Positions 1 through 8,647 of a DNA stretch of 24,023 bases are shown here, in pieces. Position numbers and translations under genes: made by a program. The stretch covers positions 100,585-124,607 of the forward strand of contig NW_005434566.1 of the NCBI RefSeq assembly GCF_000315625.1, read 5' to 3'. Numbering within the stretch: the stretch's first letter is position 1; each line of letters opens with the position of its first letter. Source of the stretch: Guillardia theta CCMP2712. Lineage: Eukaryota > Cryptophyceae > Pyrenomonadales > Geminigeraceae. Below the pieces are notes generated by a model that saw only the letters and a program-made list of their open reading frames with translations, did no database searches and was not told the DNA's origin.

Positions 1-130
1 CCTCCTCCTCCCTCCCTCCCTCCCTCCTCCCCCCCCCCCCCACCCCCACCCCTCCTCCTCCCTCTTCGTCCCTCCCTCACCCCATTCTCCTCCTCCCTTC
101 CTCCCCTCTCCCTCCTCCCACGCACCCTGA
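1..130. repeat. Pyrimidine-rich low-complexity tract
   Basis: The first 130 bases are almost pure C/T (CCTCC and CCCTC runs, with a long C run near 31-41). Similar tracts occur inside introns elsewhere in the window, so this may be intronic or intergenic. No coding potential is visible in it. Confidence 0.8.
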
Positions 131-147
131 CGGCAGGTGTCGGTTGG

Positions 148-714
148 TCAGCCCGTTGTCAAGAGAGATGGAGCCGCCATGAGCCTGCTGAGGACGTCAG
201 GCGACAGGAGCAGCTCTCGCCCTCCCAGCACGCTCACATGCCCCGCGTTCTCCTCCTCCTCCATCCTGTGCACGTGGTTGCCCCGCGCTCCCTGTAGTGC
301 CGGGAGCATGGCGTACGCGGTGATGTGCGTCAGCTTCGCGTCTCCCTGCTTGCCTCATCTCAGAGTCTCGAGAGCATCACAGCCAAGGCCCCACATGTCT
401 TGTCTTGTCCGCGCTCGCTCGCACGTTCCATCGATCGCCCGCGAGGTAACGAGAGCCTTGGCAGCAGCAAGTGAGCAGCGAGGAAGGAGGGAGAGCAAGG
501 GCACCTGCTACGGGCAGGACATCCGAGACAGACCGGGCGACGTGCCTCCCCTCGTCAAGGTTCGAGAAGAACTCATCGTACCTCGACTCTTTCGCCTGGA
601 CCAACCAACGTTCAAGGCAGTCAGCAGAACATCCGTCCTCACCTGCACTCCCTGCCCCTTGGAGCGCCAGCCCTGCTGCCTAGGATGAAACATCCTTCTC
701 ACCTCCAGGCACAC
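148..714 (-). CDS. Possible three-exon gene, hypothetical protein (about 117 aa)
   Basis: I do not recognise this protein. On the minus strand three open segments join in phase 0 with good splice signals: 714-643 (24 codons from an ATG), intron 642-596 (47 nt, GTGAGG...GTCCAG), exon 595-512 (28 codons, containing YDEFFSNLDEGRHVARSVSD), intron 511-346 (GTAGCA...AAGCAG), and exon 345-148 (65 codons and a TGA), containing LTHITAYAMLPALQG and RELLLSPDVLSRLM. The last two exons look like ordinary globular protein with few low-complexity residues. The first exon is Arg/Gln-rich and less convincing; the true start may be further upstream. The 47-nt intron matches the short-intron class of the surely real genes here. 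The 166-nt second intron is less well defined: alternative acceptors lie a few bases away. Without a homologue the gene remains a prediction. Confidence 0.42.
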
Positions 715-1023
715 AACGCGAGCTTGAGATGCATCGGCACTGGCTGCATTGGTGGAGGGTCAGAGGTTTCTACACGTCATGCATGCCCTCTCTGATCACT
801 CCCATTCTTGTTATCCTTTCCCTCCTCTCTCGTTCCCTTTTCCCCTCCGTCCCTCCTGATTGTCTCAATTTCCTGCACTTGTTCACTTGCTTTCCCTCTT
901 CCTTTCGTCTCATCTCCTCCCTTCCCTTTTCTTTTCTCTCCCTTTTCTTCTAATCCTCTTCCCGTACACTTTCCTTATCTGCTCGTCATTTGTTCTTTTC
1001 CCGTCTTAATTATTTCCTTCCCT
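715..1023. other. Intergenic, pyrimidine-rich, no gene seen
   Basis: From about 800 to 1020 the plus strand is T/C-rich. Open frames through it translate to Ser/Phe/Leu/Pro-rich low complexity typical of pyrimidine tracts. I see no credible gene. Confidence 0.6.
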
Positions 1024-1115
1024 GCTGCTGTGCTGTTCTGTTCTGTGCTGTGCTGTTCTGTGCTGTTCTGTGCTGTGCTGTTCTGTGCTGTGCTGTGCTG
1101 TTCTGTTCTGTGCTC
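1024..1115. repeat. Pentanucleotide (CTGTG/CTGTT) repeat
   Basis: About 90 bases of interspersed 5-bp units GCTGT and TCTGT (TGCTGTTCTGTGCTGTGCTG style). Because five is not a multiple of three, all three frames give periodic Cys/Val/Leu/Phe artefact peptides. Not coding. Confidence 0.85.
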
Positions 1116-1189
1116 TCCCCTCCTCTCCCCTCCCCTTCCCTTCGCTTGGTCTCTTTCATCATTTTCGGCCAATCAGCTTTTACTCGTTT

Positions 1190-1480
1190 ACCACTACCCA
1201 CCCACCATATGTCCTTATTGTACCCTACCTCATCGGTCGAATATTCAACTTGTACCCCCATTTTGATAGTATAAAGTACCCGTACTTCATATACCTTACC
1301 CAATGTGTGTGATTTCCCACCCCTACTTTGAACAAAAACAAACCTTGAGCCCACCCACCCTACCTAAATGAGACCTTATTGGTACCCCACCCTACCTTTG
1401 TAACAACCTTTAATTGGATTTGAGATGTCTGGTAGGGTTCTTTTGTCACCACCCCACCCCTAGTGTGCAGAGGTCATTCT
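1190..1480. other. TACCC-rich intergenic tract
   Basis: This AT-richer stretch is dotted with TACCC, GTACCC and CCACCC words (for example GGTACCCCACCCTACC at 1380-1395). Similar TACCCC/GGGGTA-dotted sequence flanks the GC-rich islands near 4.92-5.1, 5.55-5.8 and 21.3-21.45 kb. No gene is visible. It may belong to the same dispersed repeat family; that is inference from word content, not from an alignment. Confidence 0.35.
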
Positions 1481-1519
1481 ATGGCCTGATCCGAGATGGT
1501 ACCGGCCCAATGGCGAAGG

Positions 1520-1612
1520 TGGGGAAGGAGGAGGAGGAGGAGGAGAAGGAAGACGAGGGCGAGGAGAGGGATGAAGGCAAGGAGGAAGGCAAGACAGAAG
1601 AGCAGCTAGTCA
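1520..1612. repeat. Purine-rich (GGA/GAG) tract
   Basis: A run of GGAGGAGGAGGAGAAGG-type sequence reading Lys/Glu in one frame. It is low complexity and I see no supporting exon structure around it. Confidence 0.6.
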
Positions 1613-1633
1613 TGGAGTCATTGGCTGTTAGCT

Positions 1634-2400
1634 CTAAACAGGATCCTTGTTAGATTCTTCAGACAGGGATGGATAATAATCTGAGAGCATGCGAGCCAGC
1701 CAACACGGCTGCACCTCATGACGTTGACATGTTTTACCAGCTTGACGAGCAGGGAGAAATTGAGGAACACGTTCCCTGTGTTGTACAGGAGTTCTGCACC
1801 GGTGAAGGTGATCGAATACAGCAATGTCGTAGATCGCAAGAAGAGAAGATACTCGAGGATTCAGGTAGACGTGTCGAAGTCTCGATGTGCCCATGACGGT
1901 CGACTGGTATCAGGTGACGGCTTTCATCATGAGCTGCCTGTCGCTGCTCGTGTATGAGACCGACGGCATGTCTGCCATGTCAGAGGTAAAAGGAGAGAAG
2001 TGATGAGGAAGGCTGTAAGGTTCGCCATGAGATCGCCTTCGAAGTCTTTCTTCTCTTGTGGAGAGGTATCAATGAGTTTTTCCATGACGAGTTCGATCTT
2101 TCCGCTGTCTGGTGATGATCGTGCAACTTGCTTGCCGTGCAAGGTTTCCTGACCGTTCAGCCAGGCACCACGGGGGTTTTCTGCTTGTTTACATGATCTT
2201 TCAGTACAACAAGAGATGGCAGAAACAATACAGCGACCTGGCTGTCCACATGCAGGTTGAGTAGATGACGATGTTTGTATCGATTCGTTGACGATGGCCT
2301 CCAAGATCTTGCACTTCCCGATGGTGTTGTGGTATTTAGGGGGTGAAGTCGTGAAGGGATGTGAGTGGATGTATTGAGCAAGAGGACAGGAAGGTATCAC
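1634..2400 (-). pseudogene. Possible exon remnants of an unrecognised membrane protein
   Basis: The minus strand is open from 2400 to about 1927. The frame contains KIELVMEKLIDTSPQEKKDF followed by a hydrophobic stretch (ANLTAFLITSLLLPLT, about 2030-1985). Further down, about 1860-1700, another minus frame reads a hydrophobic segment (TTLLYSITFTGAELLYNTGN, then VFLNFSLLVKLVKHV). Codon-level sense and two plausible membrane segments suggest coding ancestry. The frames do not join through a convincing chain of splice sites, and a TGA interrupts the middle. It could be an unsplit real gene I failed to model, a decayed copy, or chance. I do not recognise a family. Confidence 0.25.
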
Positions 2401-3496
2401 AGCATCCTCAGCAACGCTTCTCTCAGATCTCTTTGTGTGTTGCTCTTCAGACCCTCGTGGATACTTTCAGGTTCCCCCGCTGTTCCTTTCAGTGAGCTCA
2501 TCCCAACATCAGTTTCCTTCCGCTTCTCCTCCATGGCGATGGCGACGGTGAACAGCCTAAGGCTGCTGGTGAGCTCCCATGGAGCCTCTTGCGCGCATGT
2601 CAAGAAGTTCATGGCATGCAGGACGGACTCATCCTTGCTGCTCTCACCTGCGTCTATTTCCTCTTGGACCTTTACTGGTGAACGAGGCGGGGGATTTCTG
2701 ATGGGAACAGGAGGAGGGCTGAGCGAGAAGGAAAGCAGGGGCAGGGGCAGGGGAAGGTTGGGGGAAGGAGGGGAGGGAGGGGGAAGAGGGAGGGAGGGAG
2801 GGAGGGAGGGAGGGACGATGGTCAGTCCGTTGCAACTGCTCATAGCTAAGAAGGTCGAGCTGCTTCTTCGGGAGGGTCGGACCGAGCCACGTGCCCCTAA
2901 CTCTGATATCTTCCTCCTGCGGTATCACTTTGCCCTTTCCCGCCTCCTTTCTTTCTTATGCCCCTCCATCCCTCTTCTTATGCCCCTCCATCCCACTCTC
3001 TAACTTTTCCCCGCCCCTTTCTGTTACCTCTCTCTCCATCTCCGTCTCCCTCTCCCTCTCCCTCTCCCTCGCTTCCCTTCGCTTTCTTCCTCCCTTAACG
3101 TCCTTGACGAGCCCTTCCCCAGGTATTATCCTTGCTATCCTAGCGAGCAAACACAAAAGGTCTCTGCAGAGAAGCTCGAGCTGAGCAGCTCCGATGGTGA
3201 TCTGAACTTGTGCTCGGACTTTCCTGGCGTTGGGACGTGTCCCCTTGCCCTCCACATCCGGACTGCGGGCTCGAAGGAGTGGACAGGAGGAGGAGTGAGG
3301 GAAGAGCAGTGCAAGATGCGGGAGCAGGCGACGGGATCAGTTGAGGAGGGCACATGGCACTTCGGAGTGTCTCAGTCGGGAGGGGTGGCAGGTGCGGGCC
3401 CACTAGCAGCTGCTCGCGTTTACCTACACTTGCTTCCCGCTGAGAGTTGTTGCTGGCAGGGATTTAGAGAGGCTGTGGGTGCTCCTTTTACATCTC
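2401..3496. other. Intergenic with purine and pyrimidine microsatellites
   Basis: No gene could be supported here. It contains a G/A-rich tract (2705-2816, ending in a GGGA run at about 2790-2816) and a CT-rich tract (about 3000-3075, with CCCTCT units). The remaining sequence is open in short pieces on both strands with no consistent exon pattern. Confidence 0.5.
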
Positions 3497-3616
3497 GGAC
3501 TATCATTGAAAGTATTCTACGATGAAGTCACAAGTAGGACTATCATTGAAAGTACTCTACGATGAAGTCACAAGTAGGACTATCATTGAAAGTATTCTAC
3601 GATGAAGTCACAAGTA
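3497..3616. repeat. Tandem repeat, 3 copies of 40 bp
   Basis: Three head-to-tail units begin at 3497, 3537 and 3577. Each contains ACTATCATTGAAAGTA and CTACGATGAAGTCACAAG. The copies differ at one visible base (TATTC versus TACTC in copy 2). The array sits about 70 bp upstream of the left arm of the inverted duplication. Confidence 0.92.
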
Positions 3617-3688
3617 GGCGAGAACTGTACGCCACGTTCCCACCGTCCCAGCTTCCTCTTCGTTCTGGGTTGTTCTCTCCTCCTCTTC

Positions 3689-3982
3689 CTCCTTCGTACG
3701 TCATGTGCTCGCAAGCCCTGTGCCCTCAGCCTCTCTCGCACCTCCAAGACAACTTCGAGCAGCTCTCCGTGTCCTCCAGCACCGACGACGATCCCTCCGA
3801 GTCGCTCATCGACCAGCTCTCAAGCCCCCTCGCGTCCCCTCGGAGCAAGATGAGCGTAGACGACACGTCTGCACAGGACTGCGGAGCTCCTCGACGAGAT
3901 CAGCAGCGGGAGGGTGGGAGAGGACCGGCCGACATGATCGGTCCATGCCGAGCGAGAGCCGAGCTTAGAGCATTGTATGAAG
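3689..3982 (+). repeat. Inverted duplication, left arm (about 295 bp)
   Basis: This arm is nearly identical to the reverse complement of 4575-4873. Both begin CTCCTTCGTACGTCATG and end near AGCTTAGAGCATTG. In the shared open frame both arms read a Ser/Asp-rich polypeptide (SSSTDDDPSESLIDQLSSPL, then SPRSKMSVDDT). Few differences are visible: a 5-6-nt indel near the inner end and scattered substitutions late in the arm. The shared peptide suggests that an exon or gene fragment was duplicated in inverted orientation. I cannot show that either arm belongs to a working gene. Confidence 0.88.
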
Positions 3983-4574
3983 GTGTGATGTGGTATCGGA
4001 CAAGGTCTGGTATGTCAGAGTGATCACGTTACGTGCTATGAGATCGCTGAGAAGATTTTGCGCATGCTCCTGACAAGCAGTTGGCTGCTGCCGGTCTGAC
4101 AGTACTTGACGTTGTTGACAAATCAAACTTGACGCCCCGAAGGCTTCAAGATCAAAAGGATCTTAGAAGCAGAACTTGATCTCAAAATTAGACACTCACG
4201 TTGAAAGAAATTGCCGAACACACGGCAGTTTCTCACTCAGCTTTGAATTCACAGCAGCAGCGATTCAATCAATTATATCAATTCATTTACAAACTCATAA
4301 CGAAACAATCGTCACAACAATTATTGATTACATATTATATCATACCCCGTGCAATACGAAACGCACAGGCTCCACTTGGCTCCTTTGAGTTCGCCCTTTT
4401 TCTTCCCCATCACTATCACTATCACTTTCTCTATCTCTGTCTCTGTCTCTGTCTCTATCTCTGTGTCTATCTCTGTCCCTGTTCCTCCCTCCCTCCCCAC
4501 ACCTTCAGCACTCACAGCCTCATCCATTCTCCTGTCGAGCTTCTTATCCAAGGACGATTTTCAGCGCTCAGAAG
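3983..4574. other. Spacer between inverted arms, with CTCTGT hexanucleotide repeat
   Basis: This 592-bp spacer has AT-rich sequence at about 4160-4370 and a CT/TG-rich hexanucleotide tract (CTCTGT and CTATCT units, about 4405-4490). No gene is visible. Transcribed together with its arms it could fold into a long hairpin RNA. Confidence 0.55.
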
Positions 4575-4873
4575 CTTGATGCAATGCTCTAAGCTCTCAA
4601 GCTGCTTCGCTCGGCATGGACCGATCGTGCCGGCCGGTCCTCTCCCACCCTTCCGCTGCTGATCTCGTCGAGGAGCTCCGCAGTCCTGTGCAGACGTGTC
4701 GTCTACGCTCATCTTGCTCCGAGGGGACGCGAGGGGGCTTGAGAGCTGGTCGATGAGCGACTCGGAGGGATCGTCGTCGGTGCTGGAGGACACGGAGAGC
4801 TGCTCGAAGTTGTCTTGGAGGTGCGAGAGAGGCTGAGGGCACAGGGCTTGCGAGCACATGACGTACGAAGGAG
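4575..4873 (-). repeat. Inverted duplication, right arm (about 299 bp)
   Basis: This is the reverse-complement partner of 3689-3982. On the minus strand it reads the same Ser/Asp-rich peptide. Visible peptide changes relative to the left arm cluster in one short stretch (DQQREGG versus DQQRKGG, and PADMIG versus PAGTIG). The outer end stops matching at CGAAGGAG (4866-4873). The sequence beyond is unrelated on the two sides, so the duplicated unit has a clean outer boundary. Confidence 0.88.
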
Positions 4874-5489
4874 CGAGGGCGGTCAACACTACAAGATACG
4901 CGGTGTCGGCACCTACACCGTGCTGGGGTAATTACAAGTGAGGAGCCTACTACCCTGAATTTATGGGACTTGTGGGGGTGGGTCCTCTTTACTATGCTTT
5001 ACCGCAGGATACGAGATCGCACCTCTCCAGCCCTGCTCCGGCACCGTACCCTCCTTCAGGGGGTGGGTCATACGGGGACTCTTGAGGGGTAGTCGAACCC
5101 GTCGGCCTCGATCTGTACGTACGGTCGCAGTGAGATTGAGAGGCGCGCCCGGTCGCACGCCTCAACGGTCACTCTGCTCGTACATTTTTATAGACTTGAG
5201 TAAAAGTTTAGTACCAGTGTCATGCTGAATCATGGACCGTCAGACGCAACTTCGGCTAAGTCCGGGTCGGACCGTGACTGAGCGGCCGCCAGCACCGCGA
5301 CGCCGACCGTACACTACGGTAGTACCGTCGGTACTACGGGCACGGTAGTGCAACTAACGGGTGGGCCGGCCCGATACTCCGAGTCAGGCGTGCCACCGGG
5401 TGACCCGGCGTCAGCGGCCCGCCCGGCCGGCGGCGGGCTCGGCCCGCGGACCGGCGGCCGGTCCGCCGGGTCACGGCCCGGCCGCCCGC
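4874..5489. other. GC-rich island 1, non-coding
   Basis: The sequence becomes extremely GC-rich from about 5280 to 5489 (CCGGCC, GGCCCG and GGCGGG runs). It includes interrupted palindromes such as CACTACGGTAGTACC followed by GGTACTACGGGCACGGTAGTG at about 5311-5349. The part before it (4920-5100) is a GGGTGGGT/TACC-dotted tract. Translations are Arg/Pro/Gly/Ala-rich and unlike the window's real proteins. Islands 2 (7763-8340) and 3 (21460-22165) have the same character. No gene is seen. Confidence 0.6.
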
Positions 5490-5513
5490 CATTCTGGGGT
5501 CTTTCGTGGAAGT
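5490..5513 (+). repeat. 24-bp inverted repeat, left copy
   Basis: This copy begins CATTCTGGGGTCTTT and ends GTGGAAGT. The same 24 bases with one change (C to T after CTTT) occur on the minus strand at 7762-7739. Both copies read inward from a GC-rich island toward the intervening AT-richer segment. Confidence 0.85.
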
Positions 5514-5639
5514 CACAAATCGACGATATTTGTATTTCGTTTCTCAGGGGAGGGGTGGATACCGACCCCCCCGTTTTTGCGGGGTATTAAGCTGGTTTTC
5601 GGTCGGTGGGGGTCACCTCGAACTTGAGCTAGCACTGGG

Positions 5640-7738
5640 TAAGTCGAAAAGACTCCTCTTGGATTACCGTTACGATTCAATTTGAAGTAACGAGTGGTCA
5701 AATAGTACCCCACCCCACATCTTACATTCCATGAAGGGGGTCCTGAGCCCAAATTTCGAATCATTGTTATTTGACCTGAATCACTACCCCCTACCCCCAA
5801 TCCAAATGAAATCGCTGGAAAAAATAAGGTAGAGGTGGTCTTATTCCTCTACTCCACAGGGCGACACCACAGGCCAGGGCAAGAGGCGATGGGGAAGGCA
5901 CCTTACCAACGCGCTAGATACGATTATGCAAGCTTAGAGACTTCGAATCTTGATGTAGTCTAACATGATTGAAAGCAGAACTATGAAAGTGTTGCCATCT
6001 GGCATGCATGCCTCGATTTACGGACAGCCGATATCCCTCACTCTGGTGATAAAACCATTCAGCGTGTGGTTGATACAAAATTACGTTGCAAAGGCGTGCT
6101 GCAACTTGCTGCATTGCTTGATAGAACATATGCGTTCGACTCGATGACGATAGAGCGATTCAAAACCATCATGATTCTGTGGATAGTTCGACAGATTGAT
6201 CACTTCTTGGATACACAGCAGAGCTGGCTTTTCGCATCCTTGTTCAAAATCCTTGTTCAAATCAGTTTCCCACAGAGCGGCCTTTAGGTAAGATAGCCCT
6301 ACAGCTTGCCTCATCGGACTATCGCTTTCTTCCGAAGTCCAGGCTCTTCATGCCCCGCATGAACTTAATGCCGACGTCGTGTTGGGCGACACTTCAAGTT
6401 TCACATGGATACGCCATGTTCTCGCCAAAGTGCTAATGAAGACTTGCAAATGCTTTGCGATGTTTCATCTGGTTCATTCTTACTGAAATATACCACCTTG
6501 AAGTGTGCTTGTGCTTGTGTTGTTCTACATCTGCACCATGCGCTTGCAGCACTGGATTGAATTGAATACATCAACTGTCATTTCTCATGTCTACACCTGA
6601 GTGTATGCATGCGTGCATATCATGGAAAGAAACATGTCATCTTACGATTTCCAAATAGTGATGCATGTTAGCGTTGTAAATGCTAATGCTAAACATCACT
6701 GGTTTTGCTTGTCAATGACAACTTGAGCAAATCACAAGAGGTTTTCACAATTACAAGAAGCATGCATACATGATGCGGTTGACTTTACAAGAAATTCACA
6801 CAAACATTTGTTGGTTCATTTCTGTGCATGTCTCCTTTATGTATGGAACGCATCATTAGGACTCTAAGCTTACGGTTGAACATGACTGCAATGAAAGAAA
6901 CCTTAATGAAGTGCGCATGTTAATCACGGTATGCTGAAAGGAAAAAAAATGTTTACGTGTATGAGATTGCTCTCAATCACAGCGTCAACTTTGTGAACAT
7001 TCCATGGATTCATATTGCTCTTTTTATCATTATAATGTTGAATTGAATAATGCTCACTGTCATGCATAGTGAAACCCTCGACTTCAAAATGTCACAACCA
7101 TCGAAGGTGTTGGAGCTTTGAATCATCGAATATTTCCATGCTTTCTGTTCTTTGTCACTGTCCGAAAATAAGCCTGAGACTATTCATATCAGCATTTTAA
7201 CCCATTGCAGCAAGAAAATTCCAAGGCTGTCGATCACTGTTGCATTCGTCGCTCCTAGTTTCCATCAAACGACGAAACAAACCTTCTCCCGGTAGATCTA
7301 CTGGCAAAGTGCCATGTAGGGCTTGACAATGGTCTTGCATGGCACGGTACGAAGAGCTTCCTTGTCAAGATGCGCCATGTTGCAGTTATCTGTAACTCAA
7401 CCTTGCACAGGCCGTGAGCGTGTGTAAGGCATGAAACTCAGGAGGAAATACATTTCGGAGGAGAGCAGAGAGATCCAGAAGCGTTGTGACTGAGGGAGCT
7501 GAAGAATGGAGAGCGAAGAGTACAACTTGCAAGGGCAGGCAAGGCCCGAGGGAGGAGGGGCAGCTCAGGGGGAAGCGTGGAAAGGGGGGGAAGGCGTGTG
7601 CCCCGGCTTCAAAATTTAAAAAGCCATTAATAAACAGGATCATGGACATGAACCTGAAATATTACTAATTAGATTTCAGGTATAGCTGAAAATCGACGTA
7701 TGACCCCCCTTTCCGCACCCACCACCCTCCAGACTACA
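5640..7738. other. AT-richer segment without a supported gene
   Basis: This stretch is clearly lower in G+C than its surroundings, especially about 6400-7250, with many ATGCAT/GCATGC words. The start (5640-5800) has TACCCC-type words. Open frames of 60-87 codons occur on both strands near 5914-6314 and 7386-7668. They overlap each other, lack splice context and resemble no family I know. Confidence 0.5.
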
Positions 7739-7762
7739 ACTTCCACAAAAGACCCCAGAATG
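7739..7762 (-). repeat. 24-bp inverted repeat, right copy
   Basis: On the minus strand this reads CATTCTGGGGTCTTT then T, then GTGGAAGT, matching 5490-5513 except for one base. GC-rich island 2 lies immediately outside it, as island 1 does at the left copy. Confidence 0.85.
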
Positions 7763-8340
7763 CGCCGTCACAGTGACCCGGGCCGGCCGCCCGGCCGCGG
7801 GCAGCGCCCCGCGGCCGGGGCGGCCCTGAGAACTCACAGCGGCGGTCACCGTCACAGTGAGTGTAACTTGGACCTCATTTGTCGCGACTATCTGCATCCC
7901 CCGCCGCATTCACATTGAATCATTGAATGATTGTTCCTGCAGCGGCGCGGCGGGGCCCGGCGGGCGCCCCGGCCCCGCCGCCCGGCCTGATCGGCCCGGC
8001 CGGGGCCGATCCGCCGCCGGTCTGGGCCGGTCCGATCACATCGCCCCGCGATCCGATGATCGCTCGGCTCAGAGTCAGCGGCCCGCCCTCGGACCCCCGG
8101 GCCGCGGCCGCGGTACCGTACAAGGCTGACTCGAAACTTGCCAAGTTGTGCTCCGTCGCGGGCCCACTTCACTATCAGTCGGACTCCCGATGACCGTAAA
8201 CTTGTGACAGCGATGAGACTAACCCCAGGCTTATACTGGCCAAGCCTCTGCGGTGTCCGACTGAGGCGAGGCCCGGGCCCGGGCCCCACTCACTGAGTCA
8301 GTGAAACTTCACGGTCCGAGTCACTGTCACACAGAGCCTC
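7763..8340. other. GC-rich island 2, non-coding
   Basis: Two GC-rich blocks (7775-7835 and 7940-8115) of CCGGCC/GGCCCG sequence are followed by a less extreme part. That part has a GGCCCGGGCCCGGGCC run (8271-8286) and CACTGAGTCAGTG (8291-8303), a near-perfect palindrome. Words such as GACTC, CAGTGA and GTACCGTA recur in islands 1 and 3. No gene is supported. Confidence 0.55.
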
Positions 8341-8647
8341 GGAGTGGCACTGTCACTGCCGTCGCCGCCGCTGCCGCAAGAGTTGTGTTTTCTCCCCCTA
8401 ATTGCTGAGCTAAATGAATATTGCTGCCCTCGATCAGTGCTTGGTGACGCAATGCTATGCGCTAACTGAATCAAAGGCGGAAAATACCTGGAGAGAGCAG
8501 AGAAGAACAAGAGAACAAGAGAACAGCAGAAGAGGTATTCTGCACTAGAGAAACGAGAGCGAACGGCATGGGCTTGAAAGCAACGGAGTCCTACAGGACA
8601 GCAGACGATCTTCATCGTGATGGAGACTTGCCCCGAGCATCGAGAGG
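8341..8647. other. Upstream region of the membrane-protein gene
   Basis: About 300 bp between GC island 2 and the chosen ATG of the next gene. It includes a purine-rich stretch (8485-8560). I see no TATA box or other firm promoter element. A second open frame starts at ATG 8568, in a different phase from the gene model, and ends in a TGA at about 8774; it may reflect an upstream open frame or an alternative first exon. Confidence 0.35.

Larger units (their letters stand above)
5490..7762. mobile_element. Candidate 2.27-kb element bounded by inverted repeats
   Basis: A mostly AT-richer segment lies between two inward-facing 24-bp inverted repeats (23 of 24 positions match). The arrangement resembles a non-autonomous DNA transposon. 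No transposase frame, no DDE-like run and no clear target-site duplication were found. The bases outside the two repeats (GCCCGC and GCGCCG) do not form an obvious direct repeat. The alternative is that the matching ends belong to the GC-rich islands, which would then be two copies of a dispersed repeat in opposite orientation, and the interior is ordinary DNA. Confidence 0.35.

Noticed and set aside
5060-5140. A tRNA-like GGTTCGA word (reverse strand, in GGGTTCGACTACCC)
   Set aside because: The flanking bases do not form a T-arm stem, and no acceptor or anticodon arms can be drawn.
4874-5489. GC-rich Arg/Pro/Ala frames in island 1 as a gene
   Set aside because: All frames on both strands are similarly open because of base composition. 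There is no splice pattern and no conserved motif.
5914-6314. Overlapping 60-77-codon frames on both strands as small genes
   Set aside because: They overlap on opposite strands, have no splice context, and have no recognisable motif.
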